From Arenibacter latericius DSM 15913 (GTDB taxonomy: Bacteria; Bacteroidota; Bacteroidia; Flavobacteriales; Flavobacteriaceae): 64,000 nt of DNA. The stretch spans positions 124,001 through 188,000 of the forward strand of contig NZ_AUKX01000002.1 of NCBI RefSeq assembly GCF_000424985.1, in the 5' to 3' direction. Below, one piece after another: positions 8,415 through 16,187 of this stretch. The first letter of the stretch is position 1, and the number at the start of each line of letters is the position of its first letter. Both the position numbers and the translations under genes were made by a program. A model generated the notes under the pieces. The model was not told the DNA's origin. It searched no databases and saw only the letters and a program-made list of their open reading frames with translations.

Positions 8415-9772
8415 GAAAATACTTGATTGGCAAGGTCTTCGATTTTGCCAATCAATACCACTCGTATTTTTGTTTTTTGAAGAGTTATTTTGTTGTTTTT
8501 AGAAGCGTAAATTGTGGTGAAGCCTAATTTTTCTGCCTCTAAAATTCGTTGATCTATTCGTTGTACAGGGCGTATTTCTCCAGCTAACCCTACTTCTGCA
8601 GCAAAACAAATTCCCTTTTCTATGGAGATGTCTTCATTGCTAGAAAGGATTGCTGCAACAACAGCTAGGTCTATAGCGGGATCATCAACAGATATCCCTC
8701 CGGTAATGTTTAAGAACACGTCTTTTGCACCCAATTTAAAGCCAGCTCGTTTTTCTAATACGGCTAAGAGCATATTTAAGCGCTTAGCATTGTAACCAGT
8801 AGTAGAACGTTGTGGGGTTCCGTAGACCGCTGTACTGACCAAAGCTTGTATTTCTATCATTAAAGGACGCATGCCTTCTATGGTAGATGCAATTGCCGTG
8901 CCACTTAATCCTTCATCGTTTTTGGAAATTAAAATTTCAGATGGATTGTTCACTTCACGGAGTCCGCTTCCATGCATTTCATAAATACCCAGCTCTGCTG
9001 TAGAGCCAAATCTATTTTTAAGGGAACGTAGTATCCGATAAACATAATTCCTATCTCCTTCAAATTGGAGTACAGTATCTACCATATGCTCCAAAATCTT
9101 AGGTCCCGCAATGGTGCCATCCTTGGTGATGTGGCCAATTAAAATTACGGGGGTATTGGTCTCTTTAGCAAACTTAATAAGTTCTGCCGTACACTCCCGG
9201 ATTTGTGAGATGCTTCCGGCGGCAGATTCTATATAATCGGTATGCAGGGTCTGTATAGAATCTATAACCACAATATCTGGTTCCGTGGCTTCTATCTGCT
9301 TAAAAATATTTTGAGTTTTGGTCTCAGTCAATATAAAGCAGGTTTCATTATCGGAATTAATCCGATCTGCACGCATTTTAATTTGTTTCTGGCTTTCTTC
9401 TCCCGATACGTAGAGTGTTTTGTAGGGGAGTCTAAGTGCAATCTGTAGTATTAGGGTGCTTTTACCAACTCCCGGTTCCCCGCCTAAAAGAATAAGGGAC
9501 CCAGGGACTATTCCGCCACCTAATACACGGTTAAACTCTTGGTTAAACGAATCTAATCGGAGTTCTTTCTCTGTGTTTATTTCGTTTATCCGTAATGGTT
9601 TTGCTACTCTTTTAGAACTAGGAGAGTCGCTCTTCCATGCCACTTTCACCTCCTTTTGAACAACTTCCTCTACAAGGGTGTTCCATTCTTTGCAGGCGCT
9701 ACATTGACCCGCCCATTTGGCAAACTGTGTTCCGCAATTTTGACAAAAAAATGTTGTTTTGGTCTTAGCCAT
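8411..9772 (-). CDS. radA: DNA repair protein RadA
   Basis: 453 residues, full length. RadA is a RecA-related ATPase/helicase that promotes branch migration of recombination intermediates. The order of domains is the family standard: a C4 zinc finger (C10, C13, C24, C27), the RecA-like ATPase core with Walker A GEPGVGKST at 98-106 and a Walker B-like IVVIDSIQT (about 170), the RadA-specific KNRFG motif near residue 255, and a C-terminal Lon-protease-like domain (GGISVDDPAIDLAVVAA) that lacks protease function. The promoter region upstream is shared with a possible small gene at 9820. Confidence 0.97.
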   Translation of the reverse strand: MAKTKTTFFCQNCGTQFAKWAGQCSACKEWNTLVEEVVQKEVKVAWKSDSPSSKRVAKPLRINEINTEKELRLDSFNQEFNRVLGGGIVPGSLILLGGEPGVGKSTLILQIALRLPYKTLYVSGEESQKQIKMRADRINSDNETCFILTETKTQNIFKQIEATEPDIVVIDSIQTLHTDYIESAAGSISQIRECTAELIKFAKETNTPVILIGHITKDGTIAGPKILEHMVDTVLQFEGDRNYVYRILRSLKNRFGSTAELGIYEMHGSGLREVNNPSEILISKNDEGLSGTAIASTIEGMRPLMIEIQALVSTAVYGTPQRSTTGYNAKRLNMLLAVLEKRAGFKLGAKDVFLNITGGISVDDPAIDLAVVAAILSSNEDISIEKGICFAAEVGLAGEIRPVQRIDQRILEAEKLGFTTIYASKNNKITLQKTKIRVVLIGKIEDLANQVFS

Positions 9773-9819
9773 TTTCCTCTTTATGGTTTGCGCTAAGGTA
9801 CTAAAAGGATTCAGAAAAA

Positions 9820-9945
9820 ATGTTTGGGTTTTATAAAGAGATGACCCGCTTAAGTAATTATAAAGTGCTTTTGTTTATGGGTATGAGCATTCTTATCCTT
9901 CTTTCTAGGATAATAAAAAAAACGGATTTTTCAAATAAAGGATAA
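9820..9945 (+). CDS. Possible 41-residue single-span membrane peptide
   Basis: An ATG frame between radA and the esterase-like gene, on the opposite strand to both. The N-terminal 15 residues are polar/basic. A hydrophobic helix follows at about residues 16-29 (KVLLFMGMSILILLSR), then a basic tail (IIKKTDFSNKG). The layout is that of a small inner-membrane protein. Its 3' third lies inside an inverted repeat (9885-9953), which could instead mean the region is non-coding. Evidence is weak. Confidence 0.25.
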   Translation: MFGFYKEMTRLSNYKVLLFMGMSILILLSRIIKKTDFSNKG

Positions 9946-9953
9946 AAATGCTC
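9885..9953. repeat. 16-bp inverted repeat, 37-bp spacer
   Basis: Left arm 9885-9900 (GAGCATTCTTATCCTT) and right arm 9938-9953 are reverse complements with one mismatch. The structure is downstream of the minus-strand esterase-like gene and upstream of radA. It could be a long-loop hairpin in the 3' untranslated region, a small MITE-like relic or a regulator site for radA. Confidence 0.55.
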
Positions 9954-10033
9954 TTTGCTTCGACTTTATAATCAGTCTAATGTATTTATTCTGACAGGTA
10001 TAGGTTAGGCTCTAACTGAATCAATGAAAATGA

Positions 10034-11176
10034 TTAATACCCGAAATCTGCTTTTAGCGCTCTAATTTTCTCTAGTGCCATATCTTTGGTGAGAAAATCA
10101 ATCTCAGACATAGCAAAAGACTTTTCAAAAGTCCGAAGTGCTTTTTTGGGTTCTCCTAATTGCTCGTAATACTCGGCTTCAAAATAAAATCCTAACATGG
10201 TTTCTGGATACTCCTTTTTACAAAGGGCAGATAAAGGTTTTAACGACTCAAAGTCTCCTTTTTTTCTAGAGGCGGCATAGATGGCCATAATATCGTTTAA
10301 GCTAGTGGTATTGTTAAATCCAAATAGCTCTGAGATATAGTTCTGTTTGTCTTCTAAATATTTAAACACAGGCTCGTTTGAGGTAAGTATCTTTTCTCTG
10401 TATTCTTTTGGGCTGATGGGTTTAAACATTCCGAATATATTATCGAATGCTTTCCCAATACCATAGGTAGCAACTGAAATATGATCTGCATTAGGATATT
10501 CATCAAAGAAATAATATAGATTTTCGGAGTCTATTTCTTGTAAGGACTTATTAAGAGCTAGGATGTCGCTGGCATTTTCTTCCTGCTCTCCCTCTAGTAT
10601 CAATTGGTAGAAAATCTTTTTGTTCATTGCTGCTAGTCGGTCTGGAATCCTAGTGGTCATTTCTGGAGCCAATGTGGGCGATATGCTTACGTAGGCATTG
10701 AAGAGGGATTCTTCTTTATAGAGATAGAAGTTTCCAAAGTTGGCCGTAATATCATACCCAACAAACATTTTAAAAGGTGTTGTGTTGTATTTACTTTCTA
10801 TATAGGGGATAAGTTCCATTCCTAAGAATTCGAAAAAGAGTTTTCCTCTTTCTGAAGGTAATCCGTCGTAAGGTTCAAAAGCGCAGTCTTGATAGCGTAA
10901 ATTGTAGTTAGATTGGTTAACTCCTATAACAATGGCTTCTGGCATGCCGTGGAACTTGCTATAAAATTTAGCGTTAGCTACTACTTGATCAAAAAGATAT
11001 TCGGCATCTAATACCAGGATTAAAGTATATTTTTCCTTCTTGTCATAAGTTTCTGGTATATAGTACGATACGTCCCTTTTTTCTTGAAGTTTAATAGATT
11101 CGAATACCTCTAGAGTAGCTTGTGCGTTGGTTCCCATGCCAAGCAAGAGCGCAATCAAGGTTAAAATGCGTAACAT
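10034..11176 (-). CDS. Esterase-fold (alpha/beta hydrolase) secreted protein, nucleophile apparently lost
   Basis: 380 residues. A signal peptide (MLRILTLIALLLGMGTNAQA) is followed by a putative-esterase (Fes/esterase D-like) domain up to about residue 270: VSYYIPETYDKKEKYTLILVLDAEYLFD and a late YPNADHISVATYG that would carry the catalytic His. The nucleophile elbow expected as GHSxGG reads VGYDITANFG, so Asp stands where Ser should be. The C-terminal 100 residues look like TPR-type helices (YFEAEYYEQLGEPKKALRTFEKSF). It is probably exported to the periplasm. It may be non-catalytic or use another residue. It is last in the panC-panD-YbhN-like gene cluster. Confidence 0.7.
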   Translation of the reverse strand: MLRILTLIALLLGMGTNAQATLEVFESIKLQEKRDVSYYIPETYDKKEKYTLILVLDAEYLFDQVVANAKFYSKFHGMPEAIVIGVNQSNYNLRYQDCAFEPYDGLPSERGKLFFEFLGMELIPYIESKYNTTPFKMFVGYDITANFGNFYLYKEESLFNAYVSISPTLAPEMTTRIPDRLAAMNKKIFYQLILEGEQEENASDILALNKSLQEIDSENLYYFFDEYPNADHISVATYGIGKAFDNIFGMFKPISPKEYREKILTSNEPVFKYLEDKQNYISELFGFNNTTSLNDIMAIYAASRKKGDFESLKPLSALCKKEYPETMLGFYFEAEYYEQLGEPKKALRTFEKSFAMSEIDFLTKDMALEKIRALKADFGY

Positions 11177-11197
11177 AGTTTGTTTTTGGTTTGGTGG

Positions 11198-12163
11198 TTA
11201 TCTATTTCTATTCCATAACGGTAAAATTAGAAAAGATATTGCCCCGAAAACAACAATCATTAAAGTTTGTGAGATCCACATAATCCATCCAAACGCGTCG
11301 CCAGAAACGGAACTAATTCCAAAAATTGCCAATGCACTACTTACGGCAATAGGGTAGATTCCAATTCCGCCATTGGTGGCAGACATAGCAAAAGCACCTG
11401 CGACAAAGGCAACTAACAGTTGACTTAAAGTGAGGTCTACTGTTTCTACAACGGTAAATTTTATTACCCAAAACATTGCAACATATGCCGTCCATATAAA
11501 AAGGGTGTGGAAAACAAATGCCCATTTTTTTTGCATCTTAAATATGCTTAAGATGCCTCCTAGGAGCCCTCTAAGGATTCTTTTTATTTTTAAGACCCAA
11601 GGGTGCTTAGATTTTTTAATAAATAAGTATAATAAGGGGAAAGCGATAGCTCCACAGATGAGTATGGTTATAAGTAAAGTGATGTTTAGGCCTCTTTCTT
11701 TTAAAAAGGCCCAGATAATATCGGTTTGTAAAAAAAACGCAAGTCCAACCACCAAAAGAAGCATTATTAAATCTATCACTCTTTCGGTTACTATAGTTCC
11801 AAATCCTTTTTCAAAAGGAACGTTCTCATAGGTAGTTAATGCAGTAGCTCTTAACAGTTCCCCGGATCTCGGGATTCCTAGATTGGTGAAATAGGCGGTG
11901 AGAATAATTAGAATGTTGTTAATCAAACTTGGTTTGTAGCCTAGAGGCTGTAAGAGGTAATTCCACCTAATTGCCCTGGAGATATGGGTCATTATTCCTA
12001 ATAAAATGGAAACGCCCACCCAAAAAAGGTCGGCGTTTTTAATGTAGTATAGAATTTGCCTCCGCTCCTCCACTGTGGTGGAGAAATAAGAGTACCAAAT
12101 TAAGAATATTCCCAAGGCAATTGGGAGTATTGATTTTAAGGCTTTCTTAGTGGAGGGTTTCAA
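11198..12163 (-). CDS. YbhN/UPF0104 family membrane protein (LPG synthase transmembrane domain-like)
   Basis: 321 residues, with seven to eight predicted transmembrane helices spread through the length and short basic loops. It matches the lysylphosphatidylglycerol-synthase TM domain/UPF0104 family: the N-terminal helix pair, ISRAIRWNYLLQPLGYKP (about 63-80), NLGIPRSGELLRATALTTYE (about 95-114) and a glycine-rich ATNGGIGIYPIA near residue 265. The C-terminal aminoacyltransferase domain of MprF is absent, so lysyl transfer is not expected; lipid translocation is a reasonable guess. It begins two bases after the panD stop, so co-transcription is near certain. Confidence 0.85.
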   Translation of the reverse strand: MKPSTKKALKSILPIALGIFLIWYSYFSTTVEERRQILYYIKNADLFWVGVSILLGIMTHISRAIRWNYLLQPLGYKPSLINNILIILTAYFTNLGIPRSGELLRATALTTYENVPFEKGFGTIVTERVIDLIMLLLVVGLAFFLQTDIIWAFLKERGLNITLLITILICGAIAFPLLYLFIKKSKHPWVLKIKRILRGLLGGILSIFKMQKKWAFVFHTLFIWTAYVAMFWVIKFTVVETVDLTLSQLLVAFVAGAFAMSATNGGIGIYPIAVSSALAIFGISSVSGDAFGWIMWISQTLMIVVFGAISFLILPLWNRNR

Positions 12164-12165
12164 TG

Positions 12166-12516
12166 TTAGGTTAAAAGATTGGTCTCTTCGTTAGGGAAAA
12201 CCAAAGAAGGGTTAAAGGTTTTTGCAACTTCATATTCCATTTGTGCGTAGGTGATTAGTATTAAAACGTCTCCTACAGCCACTTTTCTAGCTGCTGCTCC
12301 ATTAAGGGTTATTTCACCACTACCTCTTGTTCCTGGAATGGCGTATGTTTCTAGACGCTCTCCATTATTGTTGTTAACAATTTGCACCTTTTCTCCTCTA
12401 ATGATATTAGCGGCATCCATTAGGTCTTCATCAATGGTAATGCTACCTATATAATTTAGGTCGGCTCCAGTTACTTTTACCCGGTGTATTTTAGATTTTA
12501 CTACTTCTATTAGCAT
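12166..12516 (-). CDS. panD: Aspartate 1-decarboxylase (pyruvoyl enzyme)
   Basis: 116 residues, full length for the PanD zymogen. It decarboxylates L-aspartate to beta-alanine for pantothenate and CoA synthesis. The self-cleavage site is the Gly-Ser pair in [10 protein letters not shown] (about residues 21-30), where Ser becomes the pyruvoyl group. The expected Lys9 is present in VVKSKIHR, and the substrate-binding Tyr/Arg region follows. A TAACTTTG -7-like element lies four bases upstream of the ATG (12521-12528). It is directly downstream of panC, the enzyme that uses its product. Confidence 0.96.
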   Translation of the reverse strand: MLIEVVKSKIHRVKVTGADLNYIGSITIDEDLMDAANIIRGEKVQIVNNNNGERLETYAIPGTRGSGEITLNGAAARKVAVGDVLILITYAQMEYEVAKTFNPSLVFPNEETNLLT

Positions 12517-12599
12517 AGGACAAAGTTAATCAAATTAGGTTTTATATTAAGATTTTCAGGATAATCGTCTCAAAAGCATTGGTTTACCCATTCTGTCTT

Positions 12600-13442
12600 T
12601 TATAGGGCTATGTTGTCTATAAGTCTTACATCTCCTGCGTATACTGCTACAAATGCTCGGTATTTAGTGCTTTTGTCTATTGTGTCTACAGCTTGCAACT
12701 TAGCTTCGTCAACAATTTTAATGTATTCTAAATCTAAGCTAGGGTGTTTACTAAATTCTTCTTTAGCCCAATGTATTACATACCCTACACTTTTTGTGCC
12801 AATTTTTTCTTTTGCAGATTTTAGAGTTTTATAGATGAAGGCAGCTTCTTTTCTGAGGCTCTCAGACAGTCTTTCGTTTCTAGAGCTCATGGCGAGTCCG
12901 CTTGGTTCCCTAACAATTGGGCAACCAATTATGGTTACGGGTAAATTTTTAATTTCTACTAACTTTCTAATGATTTGAAGTTGCTGAAAGTCCTTTTCCC
13001 CAAAATAAGCCCGCGTAGGGTTGGTAAGGGTAAGCAATTTTTCAACGATTGTGCCTACTCCATTAAAGTGCCCTTCTCTAAACTCCCCTTCCATTACATT
13101 TTCTAAACCTTCAAAATCATAAGATTGGGAGCTTATATTTCCTGAATAAATTTCATTTGCATTCGGGGCAAAAATAATAAGATTGTCTGAAACCGATTTT
13201 AAAAGTGAAATATCCTCATTTAAGGTATTTGGATATTTGGCAAGGTCCTCTTTATTATCGAACTGAGTAGGGTTTACAAAAATGCTTACAATGGTAAAGT
13301 CATTCTCTTTTACCGCTTGCTCTATTAGGGAGAGATGCCCTAAGTGTAGGGCGCCCATGGTAGGAACTAGGCCTATAGTTTTGGATTTATCCAAAGATTC
13401 TAAAAGTGAATTTAGTTCCTTAATTGTGTTTATTAACTGCAT
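12600..13442 (-). CDS. panC: Pantothenate synthetase
   Basis: 280 residues, typical of PanC. It condenses pantoate and beta-alanine with ATP via a pantoyl-adenylate. Visible motifs: GLVPTMGALHLGHLSLI with the HxGH nucleotide-binding signature (about 24-40), IFVNPTQFDNKEDLAKYP (about 55-72), YFGEKDFQQLQIIRK (about 148-162) and the KMSKS-like MSSRNERLS (about 189-197). Together with panD it covers the last steps to pantothenate. The panC start is 103 bp from the divergent glycogen-synthase-like gene at 13546. Confidence 0.97.
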   Translation of the reverse strand: MQLINTIKELNSLLESLDKSKTIGLVPTMGALHLGHLSLIEQAVKENDFTIVSIFVNPTQFDNKEDLAKYPNTLNEDISLLKSVSDNLIIFAPNANEIYSGNISSQSYDFEGLENVMEGEFREGHFNGVGTIVEKLLTLTNPTRAYFGEKDFQQLQIIRKLVEIKNLPVTIIGCPIVREPSGLAMSSRNERLSESLRKEAAFIYKTLKSAKEKIGTKSVGYVIHWAKEEFSKHPSLDLEYIKIVDEAKLQAVDTIDKSTKYRAFVAVYAGDVRLIDNIAL

Positions 13443-13545
13443 CCGAATTGCTTAAAAGTTAGCAAACTTACTATAATTACTGCTAATCTGCATAATTTTT
13501 GTAATTTTGCAGCTGCGTTTGCACCAGAAATAAAATATTGTTTGT

Positions 13546-14355
13546 ATGAATGGTAAAAAGATATTGTTTGTATCTTCTGAGTTAGTACCCTATCTGCCGG
13601 AGAATGAAGTTTCCTTAATGTCCTATGAAACACCTAGAATGGTTAACAGTAATGGCGGCCAGATTAGGATATTTATGCCCAGGTTTGGAAACATTAATGA
13701 GAGAAGACATCAATTACATGAAGTTATAAGACTATCGGGGATGAACTTAGTGATCAATGATATGGATATGCCATTGATTATAAAAGTGGCTTCTATCCCT
13801 AGAGAACGTATTCAGGTTTATTTTATAGATAATGATGAATACTTTAAAAGAAAGGCTACGTTTACTGATGAAGACGGGAAATCTTTTCCTGATAATGACG
13901 AAAGAGCAATTTTCTTTGCAAAAGGGGTAGTAGAAACAGTTAAGAAATTAAATTGGTCTCCAGATATTATTCATGTGCATGGATGGATGGCATCTTTGTT
14001 GCCATTGTATCTTAAGAAGTTCTATGCAGATGAGCCGTTGTTTGGTGAAAGTAAAATTGTAATGTCTGTTTACGGTGAGGGCTTTGAAGGGTCGCTAGAT
14101 GCTAGTCTGGTAGATAAAATAGCTTTTGACGGTATTGAAGAAGAGAGTGTTAAAGGCCTAAAAGATCCTACGTATAATAATTTGTTAAAAGTTGCAGTGG
14201 ATAATTCTGATGCTATTATATTAGCTGCAGATGATCTTCCAAAAGATTTGGCAGACCATATATCCAACCTTAATAAACCTGTATTGCCGTATGTTGCTTT
14301 GCATGAGTTTGAAGAAGCGTACATGAACTTTTATAACACCGAAGTATTAAAATAA
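13546..14355 (+). CDS. Glycogen/starch synthase-like protein (GT5 N-terminal domain only)
   Basis: 269 residues that match the N-terminal (ADP-glucose synthase catalytic) half of GT5 glycogen synthases: ILFVSSELVPYLPENEVSLMSYETPRMV at the start, GGQIRIFMPRFGNINERRH (about 37-55), DIIHVHGWMASLLPLYLKKFY (about 141-162). Full GlgA is about 480 residues, and the C-terminal GT-B half with the nucleotide-sugar site is absent, so glucosyl transfer is doubtful. The KxGGL acceptor motif near the N-terminus is also altered. A TAATTTTG -7-like element lies at 13502-13509. Flavobacteria commonly keep this gene between panC and the DUF4270 gene, so it probably has a conserved but different role. It ends five bases before the next gene. 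Confidence 0.8.
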   Translation: MNGKKILFVSSELVPYLPENEVSLMSYETPRMVNSNGGQIRIFMPRFGNINERRHQLHEVIRLSGMNLVINDMDMPLIIKVASIPRERIQVYFIDNDEYFKRKATFTDEDGKSFPDNDERAIFFAKGVVETVKKLNWSPDIIHVHGWMASLLPLYLKKFYADEPLFGESKIVMSVYGEGFEGSLDASLVDKIAFDGIEEESVKGLKDPTYNNLLKVAVDNSDAIILAADDLPKDLADHISNLNKPVLPYVALHEFEEAYMNFYNTEVLK

Positions 14356-14360
14356 TCTAA

Positions 14361-16061
14361 ATGAATTTAAGGAAAGGATTAACCTTATCAGCGGTATTGG
14401 GTCTGCTGCTTTCAGCAACTTTTATATCGTGTGAAGAGGATATTACCACGCTAGGTAGCGGAGTGGTAGGCGATGAACCGTTTACTGCTAACAAAGCGGT
14501 ATTCGATGTTTTTGCATATAACAAAAAGGTAGGAGCGGTAAGGACTAATAGAATTCCTGTTTATCAGATAGGTAATTATAATGACCCAATTTATGGGGCA
14601 ACTGAAGCAACTATCACTACCCAAGTACAGCTTTCATCTGCCAATCCGGTTTTTGGAAAGTACTCGGCTCAAGTAGAAGCAAATGCCGATACTGATGGTA
14701 GTAACCTTACTGTTAAGGAGAATGAAACAGTGAAAGAGGTGTATCTATATATTCCTTATTTGGTAAGTCCTTATTCTGAAAGGGATGGAGAAGAGGCAAA
14801 AGATAGTCTTGCAGATGGTACTCCTCCTAATAGGCAACCAAGAGTATTTGATTTAGATAGTATTTTTGGGAATAGAGACGTGCCTTTTAGGTTTAAGGTA
14901 GAGCGATCCACTTATTTTTTAAGAGATTTAGACCCGAATAGTGGATTTGAGGAAGCACAGCCTTATTATTCTAATCAACAATTTTCACCAGATTTTGTTT
15001 CTGATGTATTGTTTGATGGGGAAGTCCAAATTTCCAATGAGGATAGTCTAGAGTTTGTAGAGGATGATCCCGCTACAGAAGATGTAGATGAGTCTGAAGA
15101 GGAGCCAAAAAGAACACCTCCGGGGATAAAGGTGCCTTTAGATAAAGCATTTTTTCAAGCAAATATCTTAGATAAGGAGGGTAGTCAGGAGTTATTCAGT
15201 CAGGCTAACTTCGTGGAGTTTTTCAGAGGAATCCACATGTCTATTCCAGATGATATATTGTTATTATTAGATCTTACTCAGGGATATATTACTATTACTT
15301 ATGAGTATGATAGTGTTACCAGCTCATCAGACGATACTATAATAAAGGAGGAAAAGGATTTTCTATTGTCTCTAATCAGTAGGAATGCTCAAAGTGGTGG
15401 TGTCATTGGAAACGCTATAAATACTTTTAATAATGCTGCCTACCCATCTGAAATATTAGATGCTATGGATACTGGAAACAATGCTTCCAAGTTATACATT
15501 AAGGGAGGTGCAGGGAGTTATGCGCAGATTAAGCTTTTTGATGAGGTTGATGGCTCAGAGGTTATCAATCAAATAAAAGACAATAATTGGATAATTAATG
15601 AGGCTAACCTTGTGTTTTATGTGGATAGGAGTACACTAGATGCTGTTCCAAATGCAATTGAACCCTCTGTTTTATATCTCTATAAAGAAAATGGGAGTCC
15701 TGTATACAATCCGTTTTTGGAGAGTCAGGATGACATGGCTAGTGGTAATATTACCAACTATGATGGTAAACTCTATCAAGAGGATAATAAGGGCGATCGA
15801 TATAAAATTAGGATTACCAATTTAATCAATGATATTGTTGTAAGAGACTCTGCGAATGCTGCACTTAATCTTACAGTTACTTCAGATATAAGGATGACTA
15901 CAGCTAGGAAAGCGTTAATGGCGGATGATAGTGAAGAGAGGGTGCCGTTGATGTCTATTATAAATCCTTTTGGAACTGTATTGATTGGTAGTGAAAATGT
16001 GCCTAACGGACAAGAAAACAGAAAATTACAACTAGAAATATTTTATACTAAAGCTAATTAG
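14361..16061 (+). CDS. DUF4270 domain lipoprotein
   Basis: 566 residues. The signal peptide ends in a lipobox with Cys24 (LLSATFISC|EED), so it is probably an outer-membrane or surface lipoprotein. The N-terminal sequence with LGSGVVGDEPFTANKAVFDV and YQIGNYNDPIYGATEATITTQVQL is the hallmark of DUF4270, a family confined to Bacteroidota. An acidic, low-complexity stretch (EFVEDDPATEDVDESEEEP) interrupts the middle. The function is not known. It follows the GT5-like gene by five bases and is separated from glmS by a strong terminator. Confidence 0.9.
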   Translation: MNLRKGLTLSAVLGLLLSATFISCEEDITTLGSGVVGDEPFTANKAVFDVFAYNKKVGAVRTNRIPVYQIGNYNDPIYGATEATITTQVQLSSANPVFGKYSAQVEANADTDGSNLTVKENETVKEVYLYIPYLVSPYSERDGEEAKDSLADGTPPNRQPRVFDLDSIFGNRDVPFRFKVERSTYFLRDLDPNSGFEEAQPYYSNQQFSPDFVSDVLFDGEVQISNEDSLEFVEDDPATEDVDESEEEPKRTPPGIKVPLDKAFFQANILDKEGSQELFSQANFVEFFRGIHMSIPDDILLLLDLTQGYITITYEYDSVTSSSDDTIIKEEKDFLLSLISRNAQSGGVIGNAINTFNNAAYPSEILDAMDTGNNASKLYIKGGAGSYAQIKLFDEVDGSEVINQIKDNNWIINEANLVFYVDRSTLDAVPNAIEPSVLYLYKENGSPVYNPFLESQDDMASGNITNYDGKLYQEDNKGDRYKIRITNLINDIVVRDSANAALNLTVTSDIRMTTARKALMADDSEERVPLMSIINPFGTVLIGSENVPNGQENRKLQLEIFYTKAN

Positions 16062-16113
16062 GGCAAAAAAAGTACCACTTAGAGTATTTTTTTGGTTAAT
16101 TATCGGAAAATCT

Positions 16114-16162
16114 AAAGGTTTACTGTAACAAGCGATTATATTTGTTACAGTGAACCTTTTTT
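16114..16162 (+). terminator. Terminator after the DUF4270 gene
   Basis: GGTTTACTGTAACA (16117-16130) pairs with TGTTACAGTGAACC (16143-16156) with one G-T wobble, followed by six T. This is a strong intrinsic terminator. Because the glmS start is only 26 bp further on, it could also act as a leader attenuator for glmS. Confidence 0.88.
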
Positions 16163-16187
16163 ATGTAAATAACTAAACCAAAAAAAT

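Noticed and set aside
11430-11831. 133-residue plus-strand frame inside the YbhN-like gene
   Set aside because: It is the antisense of a well-supported membrane protein; hydrophobic and basic patches mirror that gene.
13546-14355. Truncated pseudogene of full-length glycogen synthase
   Set aside because: The frame ends cleanly with normal spacing to the next gene, and no decayed second half follows; a stand-alone domain is more likely.
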